From: Rhododendron vialii
Lineage: Eukaryota; Streptophyta; Magnoliopsida; Ericales; Ericaceae
DNA: 64,000 nucleotides
Assembly: GCF_030253575.1 (NCBI RefSeq)
Contig: NC_080559.1
Span: 31,708,501-31,772,500, forward strand
Reading direction: 5' to 3'
Both the position numbers and the translations under genes were made by a program. Under the pieces are notes generated by a model. The model was not told where the DNA came from. It searched no databases and saw nothing but the letters and a program-made list of their open reading frames with translations. Below are positions 61,738 through 64,000 of this stretch, piece after piece (within the stretch, counting starts at the first letter, position 1; every line of letters starts with the position of its first letter).

Positions 61738-61862
61738 CACATCTCTTCAAACAGTTAAGCTGTCTCTCAATAAGCCTTACATATATTATATCTAGCTTCA
61801 CACATCTCTTCAAACAATTAAGTTGTCTCTCAATAAGCTAGCCTTAATTATATCTAGCTTCA
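61738..61862 (+). repeat. 63 bp tandem duplication in the FMO1-like 5' leader
   Basis: Copy 1 (61738-61800) and copy 2 (61801-61862) both start CACATCTCTTCAAACA, contain TGTCTCTCAATAAGC and end TATATCTAGCTTCA. They differ at only a few positions, suggesting a recent event. They lie between the TATA box and the ATG. Confidence 0.88.
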
Positions 61863-61896
61863 TATATTTTCAACATCTACTCAAAACTTAAAACCA

Positions 61897-64000
61897 ATGG
61901 CATTTTCCAAAATCGGGATCATCGGAGCTGGCATCAGCGGTTTAGCTGCAGCTAAACAGCTAGCCAGCCACCAGCCGACGGTGTTCGAAGCCACTGATTC
62001 TCTCGGAGGGGTGTGGAAACATTGTTCTTTCAAGTCTACGAAACTCCAGACTCCTCGTTGCGATTATGAGTTCTCGGACTATCCTTGGCCAACAAGAGAT
62101 AATTCGAGTTTCCCATCGTATGTGGAGATATTAGAGTACTTGACCTCTTATGCTACTCACTTTGACTTGTTGAAGTTTGTTAGCTTCAACTCGAAAGTGG
62201 TAGAAATCCGGTTTGTTGGTCATGACATCAATGTTTTAGGTGGTGGTGGAGGAGGAGAAGGTTTGTCGGCAGCCGTTGGTCAGCCTATTTGGGAGGTTGC
62301 TGTCCAGACCGACCAATCAAACACTGTTCAGGTTGCTTTTTTAGATTCTAGCTAGCTAGACGTACACTGTTCTGGTTAATTATTAACACTTTGACAATTC
62401 TAGAGTTGATCATTTTTGGTTTTCTTTTTTCTTTGATGGGAATCATTTTATTTTTTTCTAACTAAACCTATTGGTTAATTTTTAATACAGTGGCATGCCT
62501 TTGAATTTCTGGTGATTTGCACGGGGAAATATGGCGATGTTCCAAAAATACCAGATTTTCCACACAACAAAGGCCCTGAAGTTTTTGGGGGAAAGGTTTT
62601 GCACACTATGGATTACAGCAAACTGGAGAAAGAAGAAGCCACTCAACTACTTCAAGGGAAAAAGGTTGTAGTCATCGGCTACAAAAAATCAGCCATTGAT
62701 TTGGCTGTTGAATGTGCTGAATCAAATCAAGGTAATCAAATTTAACGAAAATTTCTTTCAGTCAGTGATCATGGAATATAATAAATATCCATTTCATAAG
62801 GTTCTAAATTTATGGCAATTGGAAAAAAAAGTAGTGTTTTGTAATTATAGTTCAGGCGTTAGAACCCTTGCACACACATCGGCTAATTATGACGGAATCA
62901 ATCAATCATGCCTTACACTAGTGGGGGGCCAATTATGCTTGAAAAAAGTTCTATATGAACTTAATTACCACCACGTGGTGCCCAATACTCTTATTTATTC
63001 TATATTTTTTTAAATTTCATACATTTAATATTGGACTCTACCCCTGAACCACCAAATAAATTTTTGTGGGAAACAAGGCATCTTGTAGTAAAGGTAGAAT
63101 AGACAAGGAGTGAAGTGTGTGATGGGTTGACTAGTAGTCTTGTAGTCAACCAAAAAGGCATACTTAAACTAATTTTGGGCATTGTCTGACTCTGACTCTG
63201 ACTCTGAATATCAATATCAATATTCCCTTTTGCCTCATTTGGACTCTAGCAAAGAATTAATTTCCATGTACAAATGATGAAATTCAACGGCACCAACCTA
63301 AAGAACACCATGTGCTCTTTGATTAATTCCACACTTTGTCAATGTTGGAAAAATGCTTTGAAAACTCAAAATATGTACCCAAGAAAAATATTCAACTCCA
63401 ACCTCCATGGCCGTGCAAACTTTAACAAAAACAAGCAAAAAGATCTATTTTCAAGAACTCGATCAATATGCATCCTCAATGCGCCCTCAGTTGGGCTTAG
63501 TATGATTGTAGCTTATGTCTTCTGTACATTAATTCATCAGATACTTGTATTCTATGACAACTTGTAATGAAAAAAAACACAATATTTCCTTGATCATATT
63601 TGTGGAAACACATACATGAAATCTATTTTTGCAGTATCGTGATAACTAATGGTGTCTAGAATCAAAATTATTTGTTGTAGGGCCAGAAGGTCAAACATGC
63701 ACCATGGTGGTCCGGACCCTTCATTGGACAGTACCGCATTACTGGGTTTGGGGTTTGCCATTTTACCTGTTCTATTCAACTAGATCATCTCAATTCCTCC
63801 ATCAAAGCCCTAACCAGGGCTTGCTAAGGAACCTCCTTTGCTGTCTATTATCTCCTGCGGTGGGTGCATATATATATACACACACAAATACACATATATA
63901 CTGCTTATTTTCATCCTTAGTAATTAAAACTAATTATATGTGATGGGGTTTAAATTCTTGACAGCGGCGATCTATATCGAAGATAATAGAGTCCTATTTG
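61897..64000 (+). CDS. FMO1-like flavin-containing monooxygenase (5' part; continues past the window)
   Basis: This FAD- and NADPH-dependent monooxygenase matches the plant FMO1 group, whose founder N-hydroxylates pipecolate in systemic immunity. Exons visible: 61897-62331, 62491-62731, 63681-63859, and 63965 onward. The phases fit. The start MAFSKIGIIGAGISGLAAAK has the FAD motif GAGISG at residues 10-15. Then come TVFEATDSLGGVWKHCSFKS, YEFSDYPWP, VFGGKVLHTMDY (the FMO signature FxGxxxHxxxY), and the second nucleotide-binding site VVVIGYKKSAIDLAVE. As in FMO1, this site reads GYKKSA rather than GxGxxG. WTVPHYWVWGLPFYLFYST follows. About half of the usual ~520 residues lie in the window, with no disruption. 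FMO1-like genes are often in tandem paralogue clusters, so exact orthology and substrate are not settled. Confidence 0.9.

Noticed and set aside
63000..63680. Short frames in the FMO1-like intron 2
   Set aside because: They fall between two well-defined splice sites, match no domain and have AT-rich composition.
1..64000. CRISPR arrays, operons, prophage or defence islands
   Set aside because: No evenly spaced repeats with unique spacers and no bacterial gene organisation; genes are spliced plant nuclear genes.

Overview
This is nuclear DNA from a flowering plant, almost certainly a eudicot. Genes are split by GT-AG introns, plastid-targeted proteins are encoded, and the gaps are packed with plant-type MITEs, LINE fragments and dinucleotide repeats. 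No species can be named from the sequence alone. I joined exons by hand, matching splice sites and codon phase against family proteins recalled from memory. No database search was run.

Layout. 286-2797 (+) is a disabled full-length copy of the spliceosome-disassembly G-patch protein STIP/NTR1 (TFIP11 family). 3950-9938 (-) is a nine-exon plastid sigma factor, SIG1, with a LINE 3' end in intron 3. 9939-14734 is a gene-poor gap holding a ~300 bp direct repeat. 14735-25332 (-) is an 18-exon YAK1 (DYRK-type) kinase gene with one U12-type intron and a duplicated exon 1/intron 1 junction. 27367-30301 (+) is BOLA4. 31340-36647 (-) is a plastid SMUBP2/IGHMBP2-like SF1 helicase. 39987-51437 (+) is an 11-exon gene fusing an EMB8-like alpha/beta-hydrolase domain to a CAAX-protease (ABI) domain; key catalytic residues of both domains appear replaced. 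51438-61896 is a transposon graveyard. 61897-64000 (+) is the 5' part of an FMO1-like flavin monooxygenase that runs off the window.

How the genes relate. Four are nuclear genes whose products probably act in or around the plastid: SIG1 (transcription), BOLA4 (Fe-S/redox), the helicase, and the hydrolase-CAAX fusion. YAK1 is a growth and nutrient signalling kinase. The FMO1-like gene belongs to a family tied to N-hydroxypipecolate immunity. The plants I recall keep YAK1 next to the SMUBP2-like helicase (At5g35980/At5g35970 in Arabidopsis). Here BOLA4 sits between them.

The most interesting points are the apparent double pseudoenzyme in the fusion gene, the U12 intron in YAK1, the loss of two near-invariant arginines in SIG1, the duplicated splice donor in YAK1 with a later short insertion, a dated set of hAT-type MITEs with 8-bp target duplications, and a ~990 bp poly(A) retroposon with 15-bp target duplications and no reverse transcriptase. 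I found no prokaryote-type system, CRISPR array or gene cluster.
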